NCBI GenBank assembly: GCA_022661535.1
Contig: JAKULF010000004.1
Span: forward strand, 124,001 to 188,000
Direction of reading: 5' to 3'
Length of the DNA stretch: 64,000 nucleotides
From: Eutypa lata
Lineage: Eukaryota; Ascomycota; Sordariomycetes; Xylariales; Diatrypaceae
A program made the translations under genes and the position numbers. The notes under the pieces are model-generated. The model ran no database searches. It worked only from the letters and a program-made list of their open reading frames with translations, and was not told where the DNA came from. Every line of letters starts with the position of its first letter. Position 1 is the first letter of the stretch. This document shows, in pieces, positions 13,245-24,484 of this stretch.

Positions 13245-14026
13245 CGGGACGAGGTTGAAATCGTGTTGTTGGGATCTCGTAGTTCCGTTGGAGCCGACAA
13301 CGGTGTTTGTATGGGTCGTACTGGTTTTGAAGAGGACTGAATGAAACTGGTAACCAAATCGAATTCTATGAAACTGAGGCTTGGGTTTGTTTTATTAGGG
13401 GGTGAAAGGTTTCACTAAGTTTGTCTTTAATGTTGAAGAGAAGATGGAAGGTGTTTAGTAGTGAGGACAAACAGCCAATGAATGTGAATGCTCCTATGCG
13501 TGATTGTACGATGACGATACGATGAATTGATGGAGGGGGAGGGGCAGAACAGAGCAGAGCTACAGCAGTGACAGGGGTATGTTGTATGTATGTATACATG
13601 TAGTTAGCTGGTGTGGTGCTTCAAACTAAGCCTACCTATGCCGAGCTGGTTATTACTTATTAACTATAATTTACCTAATGTTTTGAACCCATTTCCCCCA
13701 TCACCAGATGACTAATAAGTAGGTAGCTAACTGTCGAGGTCATGACGGTGAGACGGAATTTGACGGGATTTCGGATAAATGGGGGGCACTTTGTTTGTTT
13801 GATGCCATACCTACCACAGGCTAGAGTAGTCAGACCCTGAAGATCTTACATAGAGCCCCTTCCGAAGTTCCGCTATCCGAACCTAAGCTTAAGGAGTATT
13901 AGGTGGTTCCCCGTCCCAATATCCGAAATATCTAGCAAATAGTTACACGTGGTAAATAATGGGATGTTTATACGAAAATAATCTCTGTGGTAATTAAGAG
14001 ACATAAAACACAAAAAGAAAAAAATT
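13245..14026. promoter_or_regulatory. divergent intergenic region between BNA6 and the Zn2Cys6 gene
   Basis: A 782-bp stretch between two divergent start codons, so it contains both promoters. Short TACC/TAGGTAG motifs are present. No single operator could be assigned by eye, and no small gene is convincing. Confidence 0.6.
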
Positions 14027-15150
14027 ATGCCAGAATATCACGAGTATATTCGTAGCCGAGTTACAAACGCTTGCGATCACTGTAAAGCAAGGAAAGGTGT
14101 GTTACGAATTGCGGGGGTCTAACAAGTGTGTAACTACTACATACCTAGACCTCATGAGACAATGAGACAAAAAAATAAAAAAGGGGGAGGGGATTGATTG
14201 ATTACGTACATTAGTTAACTGTCGGTCGTACGTATATAGTGAAGTGTGATGGCAAACTACCTTGTAGCTATTGTGTAAGACGACATCGAGCCGGTAACTG
14301 TCATTTCTCCCCTCGAACCCGACGACGAACGACGACGACGACCACCACCACCACCACTACCCCTTTGTCTCAGCAGCAGCAACCCGTCCCGATCCCGTTA
14401 ACGACACGAATCTCCGGCCAGCCATCTCCGCGCCCGTCTTCAGCATCCGAACATCCGGGAACGTCGCCTCGTCGGAGCCGGAGTCAGAGTCAGAGTCAGA
14501 ATCACGATCAAGACCAAGATCAAGATCACGATCCTCTACTACTTTCGCCGCCTCAAGCGACCACCCACTCCGCTCAGCACAATGCCGCCGCCGACGTATC
14601 CGCCGACGAAGAAGCTGACGTCCACCGGGAGGCTCGCCTTCTATGCGACACCCAGGGAAAGCTAAGTGAGTACCTTACCTACTTACCTTACCTACCTACG
14701 TAGATGAAAATGGCCTACCCACCCTAGGTACCTATGTAATGTAATTCCCCATCAGAAAGGAAGAAAGGGGGAAGAGGGGGGGATCCACGGCTTGCTTATC
14801 CGGGATACTTATCATCGTATATAGTTTTCGTCGGCGACTGCGCGCCGCTCTCCTTCTTCCAGACCGTGCGTCAGATCGTCACTTCCCGCGTTGATCCGCA
14901 CGCCTTCGCCCCTCAGACGAGCCGGTTCTCGATGCTGGAGAACACGAGCGGCAACTTTGTCGGGCCCGGTATCGCCCACGGCAGGCCGCCCGAGGTAGAT
15001 CCCAAAGCGGCGGGTAGGCTGCTCTCCACGTTCGCTACAGTGGTAGGTCAGAGTCTGAAATCATCACCTACCTACCTAAATTACCTGACGCTTTTTTCTT
15101 CTTCTTTGTTTTTGTGTTGCCTTTGTCCACTCCCCCATCTGATTCCCCCA

Positions 15151-15181
<31 letters not shown>

Positions 15182-16961
15182 CTCATGGGCTTAGACTTCC
15201 GGACTCGTCGACTTGATCGATTACGACCGGTTTGCGAGCGAGCTTCCGATCTGGATCGGTCGAAACCAGGAACCGCCGGACATCGCGTCGGCAGTGAACT
15301 ATCTCGTGCTAGCCATCGGGGCGCAGACCGACTCGCAGGACTTAGCCGCCCAGTATTTCCAGTACGCGAAGACTCTGGCGTTGGTCAGTCTAGACGGCAA
15401 TCTCGGCGTCGGCACCGTTCAAGCATTTGCTCTCATTACTCTATATATGCTTAGAGCTTGCCAAATCAACGGGGCGTTCTTGTTCTTCGGTAATGATGTC
15501 TTCGCCACCACCAATATTGGCTGTGATGGAATAACTAGTAACTGGCAGTTAGACTGACACTGACATCTATAGGTATCGCTGCACGGGCGGCATATGCAAT
15601 AGGCGCGCATCGAGGGGAAGTCAATTCTCGATTTGAGACTGAACTATGTACTCAGAGGTACGTTGGGAGTCCCCCGTTGATCGCATTGCGCACTCAGTGA
15701 ATGAAGCTAAGTAGTAAAGAAACCGTCTCTGGAGGAGTCTCCGGGTCCTGGACCTGTCTCTCAGCGTATCTCAGGGTCGTCCACCGGCCACGTCGGACGT
15801 CGATTGCACAGTCCCGTATCGGACCGTCGACGAGGAAGGCTACGAGGTGTTCGACCTCCTGGACGCATCGGTCCAGATATTCCTCATCACCGAACGTGTC
15901 GTTCTGGAAGTCTACTCGAGGCGGAAGATCACTTTGCAATTGACCGAAGGAATCTCGCGTCAGCTTCGAGATTGGTCAGCGAGGTGGCTTTCTCCCCTGA
16001 AAAGCATCGTGTCGGGGACTTCGGACCTGGAAAATCGACCCAAAGTAGCAGGCGCCTGTCAGGTCCTATCGTCTTACTACTATTGCGTGATGCTCGTCTC
16101 ACGACCCTTCCTTGTCTACGAACTGTACAAACGAGTCCCCGAAGACATAAACAAATTAGGAGAGGGTAGGATCGAGACGAATTCTGGAAGGTGTAAGCTC
16201 GCTAATGCCTGCATCGATGCCGCCTGCTTGATGTCGGAATCTGTATTGGATCTTGTCACAAGGGGTGCCCTGGATAGACGAAGCCCTTTACTAGTGTAAG
16301 ATATCACACCCTTTCTACGTAGATATGCGTGTCTGCACTTGTCATGCTAGAATATCATGGCCTTCTATTTGTATGTGCCCTAGCAATTACTAACTGTCTA
16401 TACAGATCATGGCTGTTCGCATCTACACTAGTCATTGGAGTCGGACTCCTGGGCGGATTCGGTCGCATACTAGACAGATATGTTCGCATGGCTATCTCAG
16501 CCCTCGAATTCTTCGCCAAGGAAGATACCCACGCGATGCAGTACTCCTTCATCGCCAAGTCGCTGCTATCCAGCGCACAGCAGTACTTGGAAACGAAGGA
16601 GGCGCGGGAGAGACTGCGAATATCTGAGGGCTCATCTCAGCTCTTCGGTCTCATACCAAAAGAAGACGCTGCTCCAAATGTCTCCATACCTGTCGGTACG
16701 CCAAACAATTTGGGTTTGCCAACTGTTGGACTAGGTGAAGGAGGACGCTCCTCCCTACTACCTACGGGGCACCTAGTGGATTCTCCCTTTGCGGATATGG
16801 ATTCTTCCATTTTCCCCCTGCATGATCCGTTAACGGTCTCTTCTGGATTTTCTCATCTAGCCGAAAACCCACAGGACCAGGTTGATCATGTTTTCGGAAC
16901 TCTCAATCTCTTTCCCCTGCTTGACGGCAATGGCCATATCGATTTAGCGCATTACTTATAA
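14027..16961 (+). CDS. Zn2Cys6 transcription factor with fungal-specific regulatory domain
   Basis: A nuclear DNA-binding regulator of 741 residues from seven exons: 14027-14096, 14240-14665, 14825-15042, 15195-15489, 15573-15657, 15720-16295 and 16406-16961. All junction phases agree. The zinc cluster has Cys16, 19, 26, 32, 35 and 44 (C-X2-C-X6-C-X5-C-X2-C-X8-C) and is interrupted by the first intron. A low-complexity Thr/Gln/Ser/Asp linker follows. The middle homology region shows GDCAPLSFFQTVRQIV, then GIAARAAYAIGAHR and RSLRVLDLSLSVSQGRPPAT. The protein ends in a Pro/Ser-rich acidic tail typical of activation domains. Intron 3 holds a CA/TA microsatellite. It lies between the BNA pair and an MFS transporter, the arrangement of a pathway-specific regulator. 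Targets cannot be read from sequence. Confidence 0.9.
15150..15181. repeat. CA/TA microsatellite in intron 3 of the Zn2Cys6 gene
   Basis: An uninterrupted (CA)n run passes directly into (TA)n, about 32 bp, just upstream of the 3' splice site ending at 15194. Confidence 0.85.
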
Positions 16962-17512
16962 TATATGCTTAAAGGAGTTCTATTATAACATGTTGTCAGC
17001 CCTGGTAGAGCACATTATGAGGTGTTTTTGAAGGACGATTTGGAAATTTGTATCCCCCCAGACGTCCCGACGAATTCAAGAGGATTTATCGAGGGGTGGG
17101 GGTTGTATACAAGCACACTTATAAAATATATTCAGAAATAATGCTGGATCTCGCCTGTGACGAAGGCAAATATCTGAGCATGGTCACTTACTGCTTAGTT
17201 ATTCTTCAACGATATCGATATACGCGATCCCAACAGTACCGGGTGACAAGACAGGAGGACTGCTTCATCCTACCTAAATTAAGACCACAAACATCAAGCT
17301 AGGACTATCATTGCCTACACCTGTACGACTTGTGTCAATTGTTCTATGAAGTCAGGCTAGCTAGGACGCGGACCACCGCGTAGCAAGCCACGTATTGGGG
17401 AGGTGATCATGCCACGTCTTCAACCAGTAATTCCATCACTAGACTCTCTGAATCGATATACCTAGATCAAGACTGAAGTTACAGTCCTACAATATCTCCT
17501 CAAGCCGACTTC
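16962..17512. other. convergent intergenic spacer
   Basis: A 551-bp stretch between the 3' ends of the regulator and the transporter. It presumably holds both 3' untranslated regions; nothing else is recognised. Confidence 0.65.
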
Positions 17513-19712
17513 CTACACGTCTATACGTTGCGCCCCCACTACCGAGTCAACCGCTTGTAATTGTCCGTCATCTCGTTTAACCATGACCGTCTTCGCCAAC
17601 GATGCTTTTGGCGGAAACTTGGAATCAAAGACCGCATCCAACTCCTCGAGGGTACGTCCACGGGTCTCGACTCCGAAGAAGAACCAGACAGCGCCTATAT
17701 TCACCACGTTAGTGAACCCCCTTTTTATATTTCTTTTCACATAGTTAGTAGGGTTGACAAACCGTATATAAGATTAAGCCCGACGAAAACGATGTAATAC
17801 CTCCACGATATGGCCTCTAGCGCAATCGCAGTGACGTATGTGTTGTAAAGGTTGGCGCAGTTCGACATGATAACGTGCTAAGTGGCAGGTTAGTGGACAG
17901 CAATATTGATTTGTTTCTGGATGGATGCACGTACAACTCCCATTCCCTTCGCGCGGGTGTGATTTGCCTGTACTTCTGCACTGTATGTTGCAGTCAAGGG
18001 GGTGTAAACAAACGAGTATGCCGCGCCGAATAGGAAGATCTGTTTTCCTCATTAGTCGCCGTTCTTTTCGCTTCTATATGTTAACAACAACAACATGGCT
18101 CATACCATCGAGACACCACCGTTCGATAACGAGGCCGACGGTTTCATCCCGTCATCAAATTGGCTCGAGAAGCCGGTCACACCAGCGAAAAGACAGGCCA
18201 GAACAATGGATCCCGTCCAGAGCTTCGTTCTGCGCCCAATCCAGTCGTTGGTCGCCGAACCGGCCAACGCCCCCGCACACGAGACGATCGAGTTTGCAAA
18301 CGTAAGCAGGAGTCGGTGTTCCGTCGAGGCTATACCAAGGCGAGTGTACATGCTTGGCAGATAGTATGTCAGAACGGAATTGCCCGCCATCTGTGCGAAA
18401 AACGACATAAAGGCGTTCATAAGGGTTCGCCATCGGGCATTGTGGTTTTCCACTCTGGATTTCATTAGCCTCCCTTGGTAATATCGAGTTAGGAACGCAT
18501 CGTCGTAAACTTACAGGTCATAGTAGTTCCACCATGACTGTGCCTTTTGCACTTTGATACTATCTTCGAACTCCCTCAATTCGAGCTGCACGACAGGGTG
18601 GTTCACTTTTCCACTTCCTATCAGTATTGGTTTATTTCATATGATCGGATGTGTAGTTGGCACATGCTTGGGTGAGTTGATCGTGGCCTGGAAAATAAGA
18701 AATAGGGGTAAGAGATAATTTCAAAATCACTCACTATCGCCTCCACCGTGGTACTTTGCCAGGATTGCCGCAGCCTGTTCTTGCTTCCCCCTAGCAGAGA
18801 GCCATCGAGGCGATTCCGGAATCAACAGACATCCTGCGAAGATCACGACGGGTGGGAGAAGTTGCAAGCCTAGGGGTAGGCGAAACGAGAGTTCCGAAGG
18901 AGATTTACTTGACGCGTAGGCCACGCCCGTGGAGAGGATAGCACCGGAGTAGAAAAAGGAGTTGTAGTAACCAACAATGCGAGCCCGCCATTCTAGAAGA
19001 TAATTAGCACCACTATAGTCCCACGGCGATGTTAGAAACTTAATACTATCCAAGACGCACGTGGAGGGGCCATTTCGAGGGCATAAGTAGGAGCTGAGCT
19101 CGTGCCTATCGAGACTCCGAAGCCGAGAAGGAACCGACCGCCAAGTAGGTAACTGTCATCCTGGGCTGCTGTGAGGATGGCGGAACCAGCCATAATGAGC
19201 ACCGATCCCGTCGCCATGCCTGCTCGCCGGCCAAAATTATCGCATATTGGGCCGGTGAACAAGGAGCCGACCTAGAACTGTCAGAAGAGATCCCGAGGAC
19301 AGATAATCATTGACCATACCATGTTACCGATTGTGTAAATCATGAAAATGATCCCCGTCGCACTACCAAGCTCCGTGTGGTGGAAATACTCCTGATATTG
19401 CGTCATGGCGTTGATAGAGCTGAAGATAGACTTCATAGGCATTAGCATACATATCACATTTACCATACAAATTGCTCGATGCTGACTCACGCCATCGAAT
19501 CCAGAAGCGGTCGCGTTCAAGCTCGCAACGAGAAGAATCGCGTACAGCTGAAGAGATGTTCTTGACCAGGGGTCTAAGGGGGCAGCCGTCACGGTTTCGT
19601 GGAAATGAGAATCTCCCTGGACTTCAGTAGTCTTGCCATGAGTCTTCTCTGGCTCAGAGTTATCGACAGGCTCGCCGGACTCTTGTGCCTTCGATTCGAT
19701 TTCGTGATCCAT
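17513..19712 (-). CDS. MFS transporter, sugar-porter type
   Basis: A plasma-membrane transporter of the major facilitator superfamily with about 12 membrane helices. Nine exons: 19712-19491, 19430-19320, 19271-19061, 18992-18735, 18617-18515, 18454-18106, 18039-17935, 17877-17763 and 17694-17513. All phases agree, giving 551 residues. Sugar-porter marks are GFDGSIFSSINAMTQYQEYF in helix 1, the loop motif DNFGRRAGM, GRFLLGFGVSIGTSSAPTY, PESPRWLSARGKQEQA before the central loop, then HPVVQLELREFE, DWIGRRTKL and a C-terminal FFFGVETRGRTLEELD. It resembles the lactose-permease-like and hexose branches, but the substrate is not determined. In-frame stops seen in unspliced reading all fall inside short introns with CTAAC-like branch points, so the gene looks intact. 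It converges with the Zn2Cys6 regulator. Confidence 0.88.
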
Positions 19713-22700
19713 GGCGGTATTCGTGGGTATACGCTCGAGTGTATGCGTTTGCGGAAGCAAAAGGCGAGACCACTTCACGCATCTAGCGAGTCTCGGAGAG
19801 GCGCTGAACCCTATTTGTAGTACCTGTACTCCTTCCCCTCACAGGCATGTTTGGAGCATGGCAGCAGGGTAGGGGTAACATATTACCAAACCCCGCATAA
19901 CCACCCAATAGACCCATCAACCCCTACCAGTGGTAGATAGGAGTTCTGGAGTCTCACCCTATCTTATAACCATCGCGATGTTCCCCAGACGGCGCTAACT
20001 CAAAGCCATACGATTTCCGCAGATCAGTAATATACTCTCCGTAAGCGACTTTGGCCTTATCTAGATCGGACAACGACTTTGCACAACCCCAACTTTAGTC
20101 TTATCTCAACCTTGTCGAATCCCTGTTGAGTCAGCAACAACATCCCGAAAACAATGGCCAAGCTTGCCAAGTGCTTTATGGACCGGCATGTTCCAGCCTG
20201 CTAGCTAGGATTGAAGTCCTCGATAATGCAGACGACGGAGTAACGTAACCAGTCCTTCGCTTATCATCTAGAACATGCTAGTATATGTAGCACCAAGTTC
20301 ATCTGTTCATTGTAATCATGTAGGCATTCTCCGACGTCTTGATTTCACGTTGAGGTTTATAGGCCGCAGTTGACCGATTCTCGCTGATAGATTGTCCGAA
20401 TAAGCGTTTTAACTGGTTATTGGTGTGATGCCGATGGTGCTTGCAGCTCTAATCATTCGCTGCATGATCAAATGGACTCTGCATCTCGCGTATGCCGCAT
20501 GTATCTTGTAAAATTGGTGGCAAGCACTGCGAGTATGTGTGTTCGCCCTCGTTTTATCTGCGTTCTTAAGCATATGGAATCTGTGTAATCGGGGTTGTAA
20601 AGTCAAACACGACCAATCACATCGGTAAGGATATATCCCCAGTTGTCTGCGGGATCAAGCGTGGAGTGACGGTTTTGAAATGCTGGCTCGAGTTCCAGGA
20701 GAGGTCGTCACTATGTTCGTCATTGTCATCATGACTTTTTAATCACCTCTGTCCTATTAAGCTTTCTTTGGTTTCGAAGGAACTAGGATGTTTGCCTCGT
20801 GTTATACGGTCTGGCTGGATGGTGTTACCTCCGACCCGACAACCAGATAAGCTCTAAGACTCAGTGACGGTGGGGCAGGTGACACAAAGGACTGGATATG
20901 CTGACGGGTGTGAACAGAGTAGTACAAGCAGCCTCTTTAAGTTGACAAGAGTTATCCCTGTAGTCATGAGCATCATGGGCGTTTCTCTGGCCACTAATGT
21001 ACCTAGGACATCTTTGATATCGTGGGTGGTATGAAAAGATGATTGAGTTCATGAATATGAGGGTCAAGGGATGATGTTGTAGAACCTAGTATCATCAAAT
21101 CTGAACGCGGCGGTCGGGGCAGAGTTTGTAACAGCTTCTAGGAATGAATCCATCGCCAACACAGGAGTTTCTGTTAGAATCGATATTGTTTCTGAATTAG
21201 AACCAATGTTGATACCGCAGTGTAGGTTAATATCGGATCTTGGACTGTAGGAGTAATATGTGTTAAACCTGGGATGAGTATATCCGGGTAGAGAGGAAGT
21301 TGGAGACTTTGGTGACCACAAGTTGCCGAAAGAATTTGCTGTTGAAAGGTCTCTGAGCTCTCTGGAGTGCTGGGAAGGATAGCGAAGTCGTGGATCCCAT
21401 AATCCAGATTGGGGGCGTAGCATCCAACCCAGTGACAGGCACCTACGTTACAGCCGTAATTAGTATGGTGAGAACTAGGGAAGTTGGTAACGAGGTGGGA
21501 GTCAGGGGATAGTCTGAGACTCCATCAAGCCACAATACCATACACCTATATCCCCTAGATGTCAAAATTAGAAACCAAATTTGAAGATACAAATAAGGGG
21601 TTAGATACATAAGGGGTGGACTAACCGTCTAATCCTATCCGCCTCGGCCGATGTTCAAGAATTGCTTACTCGAAGAGACCAAGAATCCAATTTAGCTATG
21701 ACCTGCTAGATCGGATTGTAAGAAGGCCCCCAAAATGTCATTGCCTAATAGGAATCAACGACCATGGAGATGATTGTTGATGATAATTGATGCTTGATGA
21801 TTTCGTCGATTACCAGGTCTAGCACCGCCTTTCCCAGCCGATGGAAGATCTTGGTAGGACGAACTAGCAGACTACTTCCACATAATACCTCACGGACCTC
21901 GTGAGACTTCAGTGTTTGATAGCAAACATCACTAGCCGCAACCACAAATCGGTTCCAAGGGACCGAGTGTGTCAAAACCTTCAATGTCAAGGTGGTGATG
22001 TAGTGGTATTTAGAGAGACCAAGGAGGTGAGTAAAGGATATGTCTTCTGACTAGCTGTCTCTAATATTTGTTGGTTTATCTGCTCGGAAGTGATCAATAC
22101 TAAAGAAAGATTTTCTGTTAGTAAATAAATGTAGAAGTACCTGAATTGTTAGTGATTCTCAAAGCTCTTGTATTACCGAACATCTTGAATTAATATAAAG
22201 TAGAGAAGTAGTAAGTATATCAGGTTGAAACCGAACTGATGTGATAGAAATCGCGTATTCCAGCAAGGCATGTATATCAGTTTCTCAGGAGGATAGTAAG
22301 TAGATAACATACCTAGCAGAAATTGGCGTTCCTGTTTTGGAGAGTGAAGATCTAGACATGTGTTGGTAGGGTTTAAAATGAGTCTATGTCACAGCTGTCC
22401 TGCTGTGACGCGAAATTGTACGAAACAACCTTCCGCAATAAGAGTTTATACAAGGAGGGCGCCTTGTTGATGATATAGAGCAGTATAAGCAAATATGCCC
22501 TCCGCCACGGTTGCCATGCCGTGGCGGAGCCTATACGAGATAAATTCCCGCAGTTAAGTTTGCTTAGGGAGCTAGGCCGTGTTGCTATTGTTGCTGTCAA
22601 CTAACGTGATATGCTAAGTGTGAATATGAGTAGACAGGCGTACGATAGGCTGAGGAAGTTATTGATGGGTGTATGAAGAAGAAGCTGATGTAGTTTCTTT

Positions 22701-24484
22701 TTGAAGAAGGTAGAGGATGAAGAAATAAAAGTTTGTTGCCAGTTGTACCTAGTGTAGTGGTGGTGATATATGGATTGGGTTGCCAGAACGGTACTTTAAT
22801 GGCACGAAATCTGTATGAAACGAACTTCGGCGACAGGTTTATGCAGGAAGTCCCTCGTCAATAGCGGTCAAAGAGCAACGAAAAGAGAATACCAATTCGA
22901 ATGGGGGTTAAAAGAATGCTGAAGCGAATGGGGAAGATTAGGAAGAAGAGTAGCAAAGTTGGTGTTGATAAATGAAAGATTCGAAGAAATTTTACAATGT
23001 GTGAAGAGGAGGTGTAGGTACTTACCTAGGTGGGCAGCAATCAAAATCCAGCATCCACCTTAATAGCATACATACATGTATGAGAGAGAGACGCGTCGTG
23101 GAAGGTGCTACATACGCATACCTACTTAAGTACATATATGGAGCAACTTATTGCCAGCAGAATAAAAGGGGCGGTCTTGATTTGATAGTGATACCTACCT
23201 AGGTACCTAATGGCAAGGGCAAGTAATCACGGAATCTACCTCTATGCGCACGTTTAAAACACGCATTTGACCTTGGAAACCAGGTATATGTTGGAAATGC
23301 AGAGATCAAAACTCATACACTATCACTACTAAGGTCGATCCCCTTAACCGGCCCCCCTTAAAGAGTCTAAAGGGGCACACGAAGGTAATAAGGTACATGG
23401 CAGTCAGTCATACGTAATGACCGGGTAGGTAGATTTAGTCTTTTCTCCAGAACTATCTGTAGTCGGTTGTGAACATCATATGTACATCTATATAATTCAC
23501 ATTTACCCCTAAAATATGCCAACAGGACTCGATGGCTTTTGGCAGCCGTTCGTGGAATAGAAGATATACTCCGAGAACTTTAGATTTAGCAGATATCTAT
23601 AAGCACTATGCCGTGACCCACTCAGATGTTGAGATATCTAAGTCACCTCCATATATTGCTAAGACAAGTAAGCAACTCTACTAAATACCAAAGAATTTGC
23701 CAGTGCTGATGCGTCCACAGGCATATGTAATACTCGAAGATTCAACGGCCAGACTACAACCTACACCTGTCAGAACTAGTCTTTAGATCCGCAATCTTAA
23801 GAAAAGGTCGATTTCCCTGTTTTATATTTCCCATTTCAAACATAGACACACACACACACAGGAACGAATAAGTATGAATGGATGTAACTATCTAGACATG
23901 AATGAATAAATAAAAATGCTATCGATCGATGCCATCAAATCCATCGTGTATTGAACGAACCATGCATGCATGCAGATCTAAACCTGTAATCCGAGCCCAG
24001 CAAAAACCGAGTTCGAGTTCGAATTCTGCCGTACCTAACTAGTTACTTACTTGGAAGCCCTCCGACGACTAACTAAACTGTTTTGAATTCCTTTCCCCCT
24101 TTTGTTATTATTTATTTTATTTTATTTTTGTCTTTCTCTGTAACTATGCCCCCACCCGGGACTAACCCTTTGAAGAAATGCTGTCTATCGTTGCCATGTA
24201 GTAAATGTTGATGTAGAAAAGAAGATAGAAAAACCTAGCTAGATATCCGTGCGCTTCTGAGCGCGTATACCCACGATGAAGTCCTCCATGAAGTCCCCCA
24301 TGAAGGACACGAGAGTAACGTAGACGACCAAGGACTGTTTGACTAATTGGCCGACCATCTATATATATCGAAGTCTCACCACGCCCGAGGAATTCACTCC
24401 TCGTTCAATCCTCGGTACCCATCATCCCTCGCCTCGCCGTCACCAACCTCATAGAATTGAAGAAGGAAAAAAAAAGAACAAGAA
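19713..24484. other. gene-poor region
   Basis: About 4.8 kb with no confidently supported gene. The left part holds the transporter promoter. A 119-codon ATG frame on the minus strand at 21064-21423 has no recognisable domain. Scattered minus-strand frames at 21745-21990 and 22373-22600 look like fragments of degraded coding DNA; the latter includes the stretch INKAPSLYKLLLRKVV. A diverged copy of a short segment recurs 0.4 kb away (see the repeat entry). A CA run lies near 23847-23861. The rightmost part is the D-lactate dehydrogenase 3' untranslated region. Confidence 0.5.
22406..22872. repeat. pair of diverged about 65-bp direct repeats
   Basis: Segments near 22406-22475 and 22803-22870 align over most of their length in the same orientation. 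Both begin CGAAAT and share GAAAC and GTTTAT blocks in the same order. On the minus strand the two copies align nearly codon by codon, the second with a stop codon and a gap. This suggests an old duplication of coding DNA, now decayed. Confidence 0.4.

Noticed and set aside
17513..18110. Apparent stop codons and frame changes in the C-terminal half of the MFS gene suggesting a pseudogene
   Set aside because: Each lies in a short intron with good GT-AG ends and branch-like sites; removing them gives one continuous sugar-porter protein with matching phases.
21064..21423. 119-codon ATG frame on the minus strand as a real gene
   Set aside because: No recognisable domain, no spliced extension and no nearby support; kept only as a remark in the regional entry.
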